64,000 bases of DNA from Apus apus (taxonomy: Eukaryota > Chordata > Aves > Apodiformes > Apodidae). The position numbers were made by a program, and so were the translations under genes. Below are positions 21,147 through 33,400 of this stretch, piece by piece; position 1 is the first letter of the stretch; each line of letters begins with the position of its first letter. The stretch covers positions 16,546,001 through 16,610,000 of the forward strand of contig NC_067285.1 of the NCBI RefSeq assembly GCF_020740795.1, given 5' to 3'. The notes under the pieces were generated by a model. That model had not been told where the DNA came from and ran no database searches. It was given only the letters and a program-made list of their open reading frames with translations.

Positions 21147-23277
21147 AAGTACCCAAAAGTTATGTAAATACTGCACTCTTGCTGTCAAGGTGGCTGAAGC
21201 TGGAGTTAAAACTGCTGCTGAACTTCCATTTCTTCCCTTATTTTTGTTTCTTCTGTGTATGGATGTATTTACTATTTTTTTCAGCGTGGGCACAACCCAA
21301 ATGGGGTTGTGGGAAGGAGCAAAATGTTATCCTTCACTTCCAACTCTTACCCTGAGCTCAGAAAATTTGCATTGGGAGTATCATTAGTCCTTCTGACTTT
21401 TATCGTATGACTTGCTATTTGCACTGGGAAGGGCTGATAAACTCACAGGCCCAGCTCTAGATGTGTCTCAGACAATGAAAGCCACCTGCATGGTCTGAGA
21501 AAATGTAAGCCCAGGTACAAAACAGCTCCCACCATTCCTCTGGCACAGGGCAAATTCTCAAGTTGTACAAGTACTGTACTACACTCCTCTTGTGAAGTCC
21601 AAATTATAAATAAATGCAGCAAAAACATTTAGCATTCATTTCTAACTCCCTCTCTTCTTTCTTCTTGGTTTTAGAAGTGGATAGTGTGTTGGTGACTGGT
21701 GGGGCTACAATGTTGCTGGGATAGCTGTGACAGCACAAGGAGCTAAAAAAGAGCTAGGGATTCCCATTTCTCCTGTGGTACCTCTCACTTCATCAGGCTC
21801 TGCTTACAGAGTGAGAACTTTACTAGTTGTATCAAAATTGGTAAAGGAGTAATAAAAAGAAAAAGGCAATCCCAGCAGGAAGTGCACAACAGACTCCACG
21901 TTCAGTGTAGTTTCTCCGTTAGAAATAATAAATGTGTGTCTATTTAGGAAGTCTGGCACTTTTTTACTGTTATCTAAATGAAATGAATTGCAGAACTTCA
22001 AGTCAAACCTGAACTTTGTCCTGTCTCCAGAAGTGCAAGGACAATCAAGCTACTCACTTGGAAAAAGCATAACTCATCCTGCCTGTTCTCTTTCCTTTTT
22101 GTGTGGTTGATCCCATTGAAGCCAATATCAGCATCTGCATGAGTAAAAAGAGCATTTACCTTTGGCTTTTGGTAGGGAAAGTATGTGAAAATCAGCTCTC
22201 AGGAGATTGAAAACAAGGCCTTTTATTTTACAGGCATAAATGAATTCCCCCAAACCCAGAAGAGAAGGAAAAGTAGTTCCAGCACTGGCAGTTTATGTTC
22301 TATGGAGGTGTACAAAACCCGAGGACACAATCTGATTTAAGAACTTTAGTTGCCACAGACACTGATAGTGTTCAGCCTTCACCAACCTGCGTAGACAATA
22401 ATATTTTGCTGCAAGCAATGGCAATTTCAGTGACAGGGCTTTAATGTCTCCCTCTGCTTTGGGGAGAGTAGAAAATGGAGAAATAAATCAATTTGCCCAG
22501 TAAGACCTGCTAGAAGGTGGGAGGAGAGTCATACGTATTTGTGCCTACTTGCAGTCCACCCACTCCTTCCTCCCCTGGGCCCACCCTTCCGCCCTCTGAG
22601 CTGTCCCCAGGGGTGCAGAGACTCTGCCCTTGCTGGATGTGGTGGCAGCAGAGGGGGGTGGCAGAGAGCCCTTCCTCCCTGCAGGTCCTGGGAGGACGGG
22701 AAAAGATGCTGGGGCAGGTGGAACAGTCCTGCAGTGGTCTCCAGCTAGGAAAAGGAATTGTCTGTGCATCTAGGAGCAATAAAAACTGTTTCCCTCCTAC
22801 CTGTGCTAACTTGTGTGGTGTGTGGCTATCAAGTCTAGGTAGCTGCCTTGGTACTGTGCCCCAGGTCTACCTGTTGAAGCTACCAGTTCTGTAATATTCA
22901 TGTTGCTGGGTTTTTTAGGAAGGCAAAATTACCTGTGTGGTGTGTTGAGGTTAGCACTTGTGCTAGTGTAGAGATTAATGTTCTCATGGGAACCTGCAGA
23001 GATGGCATCAGCCACTGGGACCACTAGAACAGCACCTTTGTTTGCTGACCTGGCACGAAGGCAGCTCTTCCGTGATCAGCAGTGCCAGTCAGCAGAGGCC
23101 TCTGAGCTTGTGGGATCAGCACTTTATTCACATGAAAGACCTGATGCCTTTGATTCAGTACTCCTCTTTTTCCAGGATGATGACACCAAAGCAAAGGTCT
23201 CTGTGATCTCACTGTCTCAGCAGCTTTCACATGTCAGGTTGGCACACAGAAAGTTACCCCTCTGGCATCTATTTACT

Positions 23278-23345
23278 CAGTGGAAAGGGAGCAAAGAGGC
23301 ACAGACTTGCCCAGGGTCGCACAACAGAGGTGTTGCCAACTCTTC
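23278..23345 (-). mobile_element. MIR-like SINE remnant
   Basis: The segment agaggcacagacttgccc followed by agggtcgcacaacagagg matches the reverse complement of the MIR core (gaggcacagag...acttgcccaaggtcacacag), with an internal deletion. The match is from memory of the consensus. Confidence 0.55.
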
Positions 23346-24800
23346 ATAGCACACTGTCGCACCAGGTTTTAGAGTTCATTTTCAATGCTGGTTCTTGCTG
23401 TTGTGTGATAATCTGAGCTTTAATTAAAAAAAAAGTCCAGACTTTGTAACTGTGACACTGTCAAAGAAAAATTAGAAAATGTTCAGCTAAAGAACTGAAA
23501 TAAATCAGAGTGCAAATAAGAACCTGTGTGAATTGTAGAACAAACGTGCTTTTCTCAATTTTCGACTTCTCTGGAGCAGGGGACCTCATAGTTTTAACGT
23601 TGTTACCAGAGATGGTGAAGGATGTGCTTTGAAGTCCTCAAACTTGCTGAAGATGCTCCTGTTCACATGCACGGTTCTCTGGGTTGCCCTGGCCACAGCT
23701 TTAATGGGACAATGGGGTAGGTGGAGGCACCCAAAATCTCTGATAAACCAAGGGCAAGAAGAACTCTCCTAACTCATCAGATTTACTGTTCTGTTCTTAC
23801 AGGCATCGTGGTCTCCTTATATAGATCACTGGAGGGGCTAAAAGGAACTGCACTCAAGTCACACAGCTTCTTTTTCCACTTCTTGTTGCCTCTCATTTCC
23901 CACACAATGCCTGCTTCTAGTGGCACACTTGTTAGCTGATGGGCTGGCATGTTGGTTGGCCAGTGTATTATTTTTGTAACTGCCATTTAGATGGGACAGG
24001 TGCAGCACCAAACCCCAAATATCTTTTTACTCACCTAGTAGAGCAAAAGAGAAGTCAAAATACCCTGACTAGGATGAGATCTTCAGAAGTATTTGGCATT
24101 GACCTAGCTGCATCCATTGAATAAATCCTTCCCTGCCTCAGTGGTGAGCAAAGCCATCCTGGCCTGCTCCTGGAGATGAGACATCAGTTATAACAAAGCT
24201 CAGTCTTTCAGTCAGAAAATAAAAGGAAGGAACATTCTTAGATTAAGACTTAGATGATACTTATAAACTTAGATGAAGGTTATAATCTCCAAACTCAGAA
24301 AGAGTAAAGAAGCAGCCTTCAAGCTGTTTTACAGATTTAAATTTTAAAAATGCTCAGATTTGCTCAATCTTTAAAGCTAATCTGTTTAAAGGAGAAGAGT
24401 TATTTTTACTTTGCTTTTCTAATTAAACACTGAGAGACACTGCTCCCCACATGCCTCAGTCTTACAGATGCTTACCCAGGTAACTGGAAGGACTGAGGAA
24501 CAGATGCGATTATGTCTTTGTCATGTTAGGCTGAAATAAATTAAATAAAACAGACACTCAGGTTTTGTTACATGGTGAGATCTAGTATGGCCCGCTGATA
24601 TAGCATAAAGTACCTCAAAACACTGTAGATTGAAACCTGCAGGTCTAATTTCTGCTCTATTTAATTTTTTACATCTCAAATGCTACTAATTCTGTCTGCA
24701 GAGTGGTGGGAATTATGATCTTTGTACTTGAAATTTGTCAAGTCTGATATAAGATGCCAAAGACTTGCCTTAGCCTTCCCAGCCAGAGCAGAACCAACTG

Positions 24801-24813
24801 TTATATATATATT

Positions 24814-24845
<32 letters not shown>

Positions 24846-24846
24846 C
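24801..24846. repeat. (AT)n microsatellite
   Basis: About 46 bases of TA/AT repeat are interrupted by single T and C bases. It is likely length-polymorphic. Confidence 0.9.
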
Positions 24847-27800
24847 ACTTGGAAAGCAATGAGCATGTTTTGTTTCTGTTCACTGTGAGACTCACACTGA
24901 GTGGCATCCTGTTTGATTTGTTGGATAACTATGTTAAACACTGGCTTGGAAGGCAGAAATGCTGTGATTTTTAACACATTAGGTAACATCAGAACTGCCA
25001 AGTTTTTAGTGATTTAAAATTAGAGAGGCATAATGATAGTACTTTGCAATAACATGTGCAAGGTCACAAGCACATACCCTAGAAAATACAACATACAGTG
25101 CAGGACAAGTATGAGCATCAAATATTCTTTTCATGTTCCAGCACAGAAAAAGGATAAGCTAAGCTTAATAAAGTTACATACACCGTGATTTCTTAGAAAA
25201 CATGGTCTGAATTCTGCCTCAGGAAATGACAAGGCTACTACTCACCTACCATTAACAAAAATAAGAAACACCTGTTATGTCTTTGTTCTTAATATACTCC
25301 CCCTGGCCCTTGCCTTCCTTCTGGAGACCTGGGAGGAGCAGTAGTTAGGTCCTTCTCCTTCAGCATTTCTGATGAAAGAAATAGGTAAGTGCATACAGTT
25401 GTAAGAGGTTTTTTTCAACTTGCTCTGGGATTTTAATTTTTTTTTAATTAATTGTTTTGTTCTTGCTCTCTTCTTTAATTTTCTAGCACAGCAGTTAAAT
25501 TATGTGGACTTTTGGTCTTGCCTATTCTGGCCATTTTTATGTTCCCAAGTTGTTACTGTCTTGCAAGAGTGTAAAGTCTGATCACTTAGAGAAATGTAAC
25601 TATTTTGTATTTTTTTTTATCATCTTGCTGTGACACATACATTCCTCAGGAGTTTCTCTTCTTTTCATGCATGAGTAAAAAAAAATAAATGTATAATTTT
25701 GGGGGCAGGAAAATGAAAGCCCTGGTGCTTCAGTCCTGTGACTGAATATATTTCAGCTGATTATGCATTGGCTTCTTCTGAAAAATCTGCTCAAAGGTGT
25801 GAAATAAAAAGGGGACAGTTCTGTCCACAGCTCATCATGGTTCTTTTGTAAAATCATTCAACATCAAATTTAGAATGAGTAACGCTTCCTGTTATGATAC
25901 AACTAGCTTAAGAAAAATGGAGCTAGCACGTATCTGTTTGTCCTTTCTATCTGGAAAAAACCTGACCACCTAATTTGACTGTTTTTCTTATTTCAAAGAG
26001 GGCATTCAGACATCCTAATAGTATTCTTTATGGTCATTTAAAAGTCATTATAATTGCCTTAAACTGTATCTTCTCCAGGCAAAAAGAACAAAAGCTTCTA
26101 TACGTGCTAAATATTGTTTCATTCAGGAAGTTATTCTTATGTCTATGTTTCCACAACTATTATCAGTAGAATTGAAGGGTAGCAGCAATATCCACAAGTT
26201 GTCTGATTTCCTTCCCGCACTGTCAAAGATTGAAGAAACAAAGATGAAAATGTTGGGGGAAATGCCTGTAAATATGACATAAATTGCTTTCCAGAAATGA
26301 CTTAAGGAAGTTGCCTTTCATATATTGTTTATGGTATGGAGGAGGCACTCTTGCTTGAAAGATTTCAGTTTTGTTGGATCTTCTAAGCATTTCTAAAGTT
26401 TGGCCTCAGGATTTTCTTCAGTGGGTTATGTTCTGCTCTTGGTCATGATAGTGGAAGCATGAAGCTGCTCCATTGTTTGTAGTCTGTTTATTCTGAATTT
26501 GTGCTAATGCATCTGAAATTATGCTGTAGCAAATACCTGTAAAAATGTCAGTTAAAGCAACTCAGGAAAGTTCAGAGGATAAAACCACATAGGAAATTAT
26601 TACTCTTACAATGTTTATTTTACATTTTATAATGTTCATGATTAATACAGATTTTTTTTATAATTATTGTGACTTCTCTCATGATGTTTGCTAGTGTCTG
26701 TGCCTGGGGTATATGCAGTGGGAAGCTTAAATAAAGCAAGCAACTGCTAAACTTTGTGGCAGTGTTGAGATGTTGGAGCCTAAATTTCCAGCTCTTGTTC
26801 CTCCCTTAGAAAAGCTGTTGTAACAAATGCCACTTCCAGTGGAAATCCATGCCCAGTGAATGGTTTTAACATCACTTAGCTCCCTTTTATGGCCTTATTT
26901 TGTCTAATTGACAGGGGTCAGTTTCATGCATGTCCTGGCATAGGAACTGAGAGGAGGAAGCACTTGGCATGGCTGCTGGTTGGGAAAGACTGTCTAGCAT
27001 TAAAATCGGACATTCAGATGCTTCCTTGATTAGGATCTCTAGACTGGTGTTCCCCGGGAGTCTGGGAAGTGATAAAGAACTGAACTTTCTGCCCAGGCCA
27101 CAGGTTACCCTTCTCACCCACAAAACTTCTGTTCCCAACCTTGTCAGTACTCTCACTCTAGGGCTTCTGCTGATGCAGAAAAAGAATGATGTCTGAGATG
27201 TGTGTCCACCATGAGCCTCTCTGAATGAAATGAACACAGAGACCCTGAAGCAATGCTTCTCTGGAGACTGTGGGTCTGCCTGGCAGCAGTGTCCCTGTCC
27301 TCTTGTCACTGCCATCGCTATTGTTCTGCTGCATTGTCCTTGCAACCAAAATACCTGATTCTGACGAGACTTTTGACTTCCTGGCTCAGTAAAACATTTC
27401 CTTTCTTAGTGTTTAGAAATGCTTCTGGGGAGGGGAAAAAAGCAAGCAAGACTTTGTGTAGATCAGCTAGACAATTTGTGAGACCAGGTAGCCAAGATAT
27501 GTTGAGGCAGGTAGTGGTGCTCACATTGGATAAGTCCTGCCTGCTCATGTGCAGAACAGGGTAAATGCCAGGGAAATTAAATCAGCCCCTGGTGTTAGGG
27601 GAAGAAGGTGGATTTCATGTTTTTAGATGCCTCAGTCCTGCCCAAGTCTTTATTGTGCACTATCATTTTAGAAAATGAAAAGCAGACATTGCCCAAGGTC
27701 TGAAGGAATGAAATGTGACTTATTTGGAGTTTGTTGAAGGCAGAGGTTGGACCTTTTTAAAAATTATGCATATGTTATAAATAGCTGGATTACCAGTTGG

Positions 27801-27889
27801 AAATTTTGGAGAGGTGAAAATAAAATGTAGTCCACTCTAGGTTAAGCTGACTTCTCCAGAAAGAAAAGGATACTTATAAGTCACCATTA

Positions 27890-29036
27890 TGCCATCTCCC
27901 TCAGCATTCTCCTGGGGAAGCTGGTGAATTATAGCATAGACAAGTGTACTCTTCACTATGTAAAAAACTGGCTGGATGGCCGGGCCCAGAGAGCTGTGGT
28001 AAACAGGGTCAAATCTAGTTGGTGGCTGGTCACCAGTGGTGTCCCTCAGGGCTCAGTTTTGAGACCAGTCCTGTTAAATGATTTGGATGAGGGGATTGAG
28101 TACACCCTCAGTAAGTTTGCAGACAACACCAAATTGGGTGGAAGTGTTGATCTGCTTGCGGGTAGGAAGGCTCTGCAGAGGGACCTGGACAGGCTGGATC
28201 GATGGGCCAAAGCCAATTGTATGAGGTTTAATAAGGCCAAGTGCTGAGTCCTGCAGTTCGGTCACAACAACCTCAGGCAACGCTACAGGCTTGGGGAAGA
28301 GTGGCTGGAAAGCTGCCCAGCAGAAAGGACCTGGGGGTGCTGGTTGACAGCCAGCTTGACATGGGCCAGCAGTGTGCCCAGGTGGCCAAGAAGCATCCTG
28401 GCCTGTATCAGGAATAGCATGGCCAGCAGGAGTAGGGAAGTGATTGTGCCCCTGTACTTGGCACTGGTGAGGCCACATCTCGAGTCCTGGGCCCCTCACT
28501 ATAAGAAGGACACTGAGGTGATGGAGCATGTCCAGAGGTGAGCTACCAAGCTGGTGAAAGGTCTAGAGAACAAGTCATACGAGGAGCAACTGAGGGAATT
28601 AGGGTTGTTTAGTTTGATGAAGAGGAAGCTGAGGGGAGACTTCATCACCTTTTACAACTACCTGAAAGGAGGTTGTAGGGAGGCAGGTGTTGGCCTCTTC
28701 TCCCAGGTGGATAACGATAGGACCAGAGGAAATGGCCTTAAGTTGCAGCAGGGGAGGTTTTGATTGGATATTAGGAAGAATTTCTATACTGAAAGAGTGG
28801 TCAGGCACTGGAACAGCCTTCCCAGGGAGGTGGTGGAGTCACCATCCTTGAAAGTATTCAAGAAATGCGTAGATGTGGCACTTCAGGGCATGCTCTAGTA
28901 GCTGAGGTTGGGATTTTTTTTGTGGGTGTTTTCTGGTGGAGTATGTGTGTTTGTTTGTATTTGGTTTTGGTTTTGTGCTGATGGTTGAACTCAGTGATCC
29001 AAGAGGTCCTTTCCAACCATGACAATTCTGTAGTTC
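27890..29036 (+). mobile_element. CR1 LINE copy 2, decayed
   Basis: The frame at 27924-28247 encodes [20 protein letters not shown] (the second catalytic Asp is now Asn) and RFNKAKC. Homology continues in shifted frames through 28344-28763 to a CR1 3' end, ctttccaaccatgacaattctg. A T/G-rich insertion sits at about 28910-28975 near the 3' end. Several stops and frameshifts show it is dead. It is related to the copy at 20.0-21.1 kb but not identical. Confidence 0.92.
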
Positions 29037-29045
29037 TCTGCTGTG

Positions 29046-29448
29046 AAGACAGACTAAGGAATTGGGGCTGTTCAGCCTGGAGAAGAGAAGGCTCTGAGGA
29101 GACTTTATAGTGGCCTTCAGGTACCTGAAGGGCCTATGGGAAAGCTGGGGAGGGGCTTTTCACCAGAGAGGGCAGTGATAGGACAGGGGGTGATGGTTTT
29201 AAACTGAAAGAGGGTAAATTTAGGTTAAACATCAGAAAGAAATTCTTCACCATGAGGGTAGCAGGGTGCTGTAGTAGGGTTGCCCAGGGAGGTTGTGGAA
29301 GCCCTCTCCCTGGAGGTATTTAAGCCCAGGTTGGATGAGGCTTGTGCAGCCTGGTCTAGTGTGAAGTGTCCCTGCTTATAGCAGGGAGGTTGGAACCTGA
29401 TCATCTTTAAGGTCCCTTCCAACCTTAACCATTCTATGATTCTACTAT
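29046..29448 (+). mobile_element. CR1 LINE 3' fragment, second subfamily
   Basis: This starts at ggctgttcagcctggagaag and runs to ccttccaaccttaaccattctatgattct, the classic avian CR1 3' end. It follows directly behind the tail of the previous CR1 in the same orientation. Its 3' region differs from copy 2, so it is a separate insertion from another subfamily rather than a continuation. Confidence 0.92.
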
Positions 29449-30380
29449 TATTAACCACAAGAAAAAAATACTTAACAGCCAACTAACAACAGTCTTTTGA
29501 ACAAGTGAACTCTGAATATACATCCCACAGCATGTGCCATCATTCATGTCATTACTGAGTGGTGTAAAAGAAAGTCAGAAGTTCAGGGTAAGAAAAAATG
29601 CTAAATCAGGTGCTAATCTTATTTGTGTTACTCTATACAGTGAAGTAAAGCCTTGCTTCCTCCATAAGGCTCAAAAGGAACATCAGAGGCTACAATATAT
29701 TTTTGCATGGCTTCATACAGGCTCTGAGGCAATGACAAAGATTTTCCTACCTTCATGTTATGTGAGTTTTTAAAATGGGGTAAGATAAAATATCTCCCTC
29801 TCCTTCAGTAGCATTACAGTTGTGGGTTTTTTTCCCCAGCTGGGAGTGGTATAACAACAACAGGCACATTAGGCAATTCATACTCTTCTTGACTGTCTAG
29901 GGATGACAGCATAGTGGCTCCCTCTTGTATCTCATGCCCAGCAAGATCCTGTGCAGGGTGAAGAGCACCACCACAGACAGGACAAGGCCAAGAACATCCA
30001 ACACCCTGCACCTTCAAGAACCTGCTGTTAAACTCTGTTGGGTCATGTATCCGTGTCTAATTCCTATATTGCATCTTTTCTGAGTTGCCTGCCCTGGTTT
30101 GTTCTCACCAGAATTACAGGACTCCTCTTCCAGCACAGTGCCCAGTCCCGTAGCTGCTGGTCCTGTGTGCTCTGCTGTTCTCTGCCTGTGCAGCTGAGCA
30201 AGCACTGGTGTGGCTACACAGCTGCTCATTTGCCTAACTCGCTAATGAATGCTCAGGGGGCATTTCTTAATGTTCTGCATGTTGGTCACGATTTATTAAT
30301 TAACATAGTTGTGGGAATCAAGGATGAGTGGTTTTGTTTTTCTGTCTTCTAACTTGCTTTTTGCTGTAGGTAAATGATCC
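29449..30380. other. Intergenic DNA, no gene
   Basis: No gene or clear repeat is seen. The 104-codon + frame at 30038-30352 has no recognisable domain. Confidence 0.5.
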
Positions 30381-30382
30381 AA

Positions 30383-30475
30383 GCTCTGTCCACATCCTCA
30401 TTCCTGTAAAATAGGAGTGATAATACCTACCAAAGAGCTGTTTGTGAGCTTTGCTGAGCTCTTTAGCATCCTCAG
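30383..30475 (+). mobile_element. MIR-like SINE remnant (3' half)
   Basis: The segment cctcattcctgtaaaatagg, then gtgataatacctaccaaagagctgtttgtgag, follows the MIR consensus order (cctcatctgtaaaatgggga, taataatacctacctcatagggttgttgtgagg). Its divergence fits an ancient amniote insertion. Confidence 0.65.
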
Positions 30476-33400
30476 CAGGAGGCACCAGAGAAACATATGG
30501 CCAACATACTATTTCAAAACAACCTAGTTTTAAATCACTGCAAAAATCTCCTGTTAGCCCTGCAGTAGCCCTCAGAGCCTTCCTGATGGTTCCACCATCA
30601 CTTTAAGAAGTTGCAGCCCAAAAATGTTTTTCTGCCCATTCTCTCCCCAGTCATTTTTCCCATACACTTAGTGAAAACTCATGCGAGAGAAAACCAACTA
30701 CTGTATTTGTTTGGTTTTGTTTTTTCCAGGTTCGTTGTCAGCAGAGGTTCCCTGATCTAACTGGCCACATAGTTTCATGACTGCTCATGCTCAGAGAAGA
30801 GACACAGTAAGAACACACATCTGACTATCAGGCAGGGCTGCCTCTTTGAATCACAGCATGCATTTAGATTAGCTTAAATTTACTTGGAAACAGAACTTCT
30901 CCAGGTAATCATAGGTAACCTCAGTGAGCCCTTTCAAGCACCTAAGTTCACAATGTTTCAGTTAACCATGCATTTTAACCTTTAGTACAGATACATTTGA
31001 TATTATATAGATTAGCTGAAATTCAGTGACCCACCAGGTTCAGGAAAAAATGATTTACAGAAATCATATAGTCAGGCTTTGCCTGGCTATCTGGCTGGAG
31101 GTAGCAAAAGGGAAGCACATCTAGCTTGTGCTTTTTCACACAGTTATCTTTGTAACCCTGCCTGAGCCATGGCCTTCCAGGGGAGTAGTATCTCAGCCCT
31201 GTGCTCTGTGTAAGCTCATTAAAAGCTCAGCTGAGGTCTTCTGTAATCCCCAAGTGAACTGGAAGATAAATGGGATATATAAGTTTGTCAAAGCCATAGA
31301 GTTAAGGAACTTTTCTGGGGTAGCGACAGACTTTACTTAACACCTCAGAGATACAGTAAAGTAAGTTAAACAGATTACCAAGGATGTCCCACGTAGTTTT
31401 CTCTACTGTTGAGGACCCCACTTCCAGATAACAGGGTAATAATATAAGCTAAGTACTTGAGTCAGCATTCCTGGCTGCTAAAGTAAAAATATAGTAATGG
31501 TGCCCATTATGCCAAGTGGTATTTCTGCCATAAAAGATGGGAAAAGCATTAAAGTTTCCTTTTTATTACTGAAGTATCTTATGCTTTCAGATTTGTTTTT
31601 CTGTGTTTGAAAGTATGTGTCCCAACAGCAATGGGCAGTCTACATCATAAAGTAATGCACCATTAAACATATGTAAATGTGGAGAAAAAACTTAAATAGA
31701 TGTCAAGAGCCCTCTGAAAATGAAACTTCTATGAAGGGTTTAATAACTAAGTGTCCTAATCCAAATAAATGTTAATGAACATTCTCTAGTAAAGTAAGAG
31801 AGAGTGCTAAGGGTTGGTGTGTTTTTTTGTTCCAGATGATTCATGTGTCCTTTAGGTACCTGTTCACGTGATGCTCATTAGCGTTTGTTCAGCATACAGC
31901 TCTTGATACAAGTACCTATGATAATGGGAGCTGGAAATAAACAGTTCCACATCTGGTTAAAAAACTGCTGCAGATGCTGTTCCTGCTAAAACAGTTCCTG
32001 GGTAACAATGTCTGCTTTTTTCACAGTTAATTATGTCCATTAGTGTGCATAAGGAAGAGATAAATGCAGGCAGTTGCATTGTTGAGGGGCTAACCTTCTA
32101 TGATGGGACTAATGTGGTGCTTTTCCAAGACTTGATTTACTCAGGTTCTCTTTCGGTTTCAAAAAAGTCGTAAAAAGTACTAGAAGATTACTCTTATAGC
32201 AACGGTTGGTAGCTTTTCACTGAAGTTTAAAGAACTTCCACTTGACTGATCAATGTTCAGACAATCCCAGAACTTTTCAAGTAGGCATTAAAAACAAACT
32301 GTGTGACTACTTTTGGCTTTGCTGGAGTAGGTTGGTAGTAACACTATCAAAGTCACTGCTTAAGAAGTGTAGACAAATACATCAGTTTCAGAGAATGCTT
32401 TTCCACTCTGCTGAGTAGTTCCTTAAACCCACTGGAATTACATGGTCCCAGGTTTCTAGCTTATTTCAAGAAAAAAGTGAAATTACTGTGTTTTACTTTG
32501 TAGTTTCAAGGAGATCCTGCCATGTCTCCCAAAGTATGCGAATCTTACTCAAACTTATTTTTATAATGTTTTGTTCCCTTTTCTGTACATATCTGAGAGG
32601 AAGAAAGTACACCCAGCTCAGAGGTCATCTTAAAATGACCTTTGGAGAAGTGTAAGATGTTCTTGTTTCTTTGATATGATGTAATTATAATGTTAGATTT
32701 TAGTCCTGAATGAAAATACTGGAGATCTGGGTTGTATCACAGTTGTTTTTGCAATATTCTTTTATTTTCCAGATGGTTTACTTTCTTGATTAGGAAACAG
32801 TGTGTCTCCCCTGAAACCTTCAGACAGAAAGTGCTTTGACAGAAAAGTACACTGAATCCTGGAGATGGTTGTTTTTTCCACAGGTAAAAAGGAGTGAAGA
32901 AACTAATCACTACAGTAGTTGATTTATTTTTTAATTTTTTTTTTAAGTTGGACATGAGGCACAGGTTTTTTGGCTTTTTTTATAAAGAAGCTTATTCATC
33001 TGTAAAAATTTGGGGTTACTGTTTAATTATCTGTTTAGAATTGTACACTTTGCATAATCACTATTTGACTACGCTCTGAAAAAAGGAAGTTCAGCCTATT
33101 TGTTACTCAAGTAAAACAATCTAAAAGGCGAATCATACTTTCTGATTTCTCTTCATTGTGCTGAAGTTCTGAGGTAACTAATTCTTCCAGGGACAGACAC
33201 GATGACTTCTGCCTGATCAGTTGTTATTTCAGTCTTGTGCATAGTGTTATTTTTCAAGTAGAATTTTCTGCAGGTGGAAGGCAATAGATTCTAAGATACT
33301 GGGATGTGAATAGCTTATTTGACTTGGGAGTGGTGAAAATAGTAAGCTGCTCTGCAATGTTAAATATAAAATATCAAAACCCAAACTGACAAATTTGAGA

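Larger units (their letters stand above)
21147..27889. other. Intergenic DNA, no gene
   Basis: No gene is visible. The stretch holds an AT microsatellite (24801-24846), a MIR-like relic (about 23278-23345, minus) and scattered short open frames without domains. The 125-codon frame at 22517 and the 123-codon frame at 22978 have no recognisable similarity and no convincing splice context. Confidence 0.6.

Noticed and set aside
22517-23349. Possible exons in overlapping 123-125-codon + frames
   Set aside because: No homology recognised; part of the second frame overlaps a MIR-like relic.
26887-27345. 152-codon minus-strand frame
   Set aside because: No recognisable protein family and no supporting features; treated as chance.
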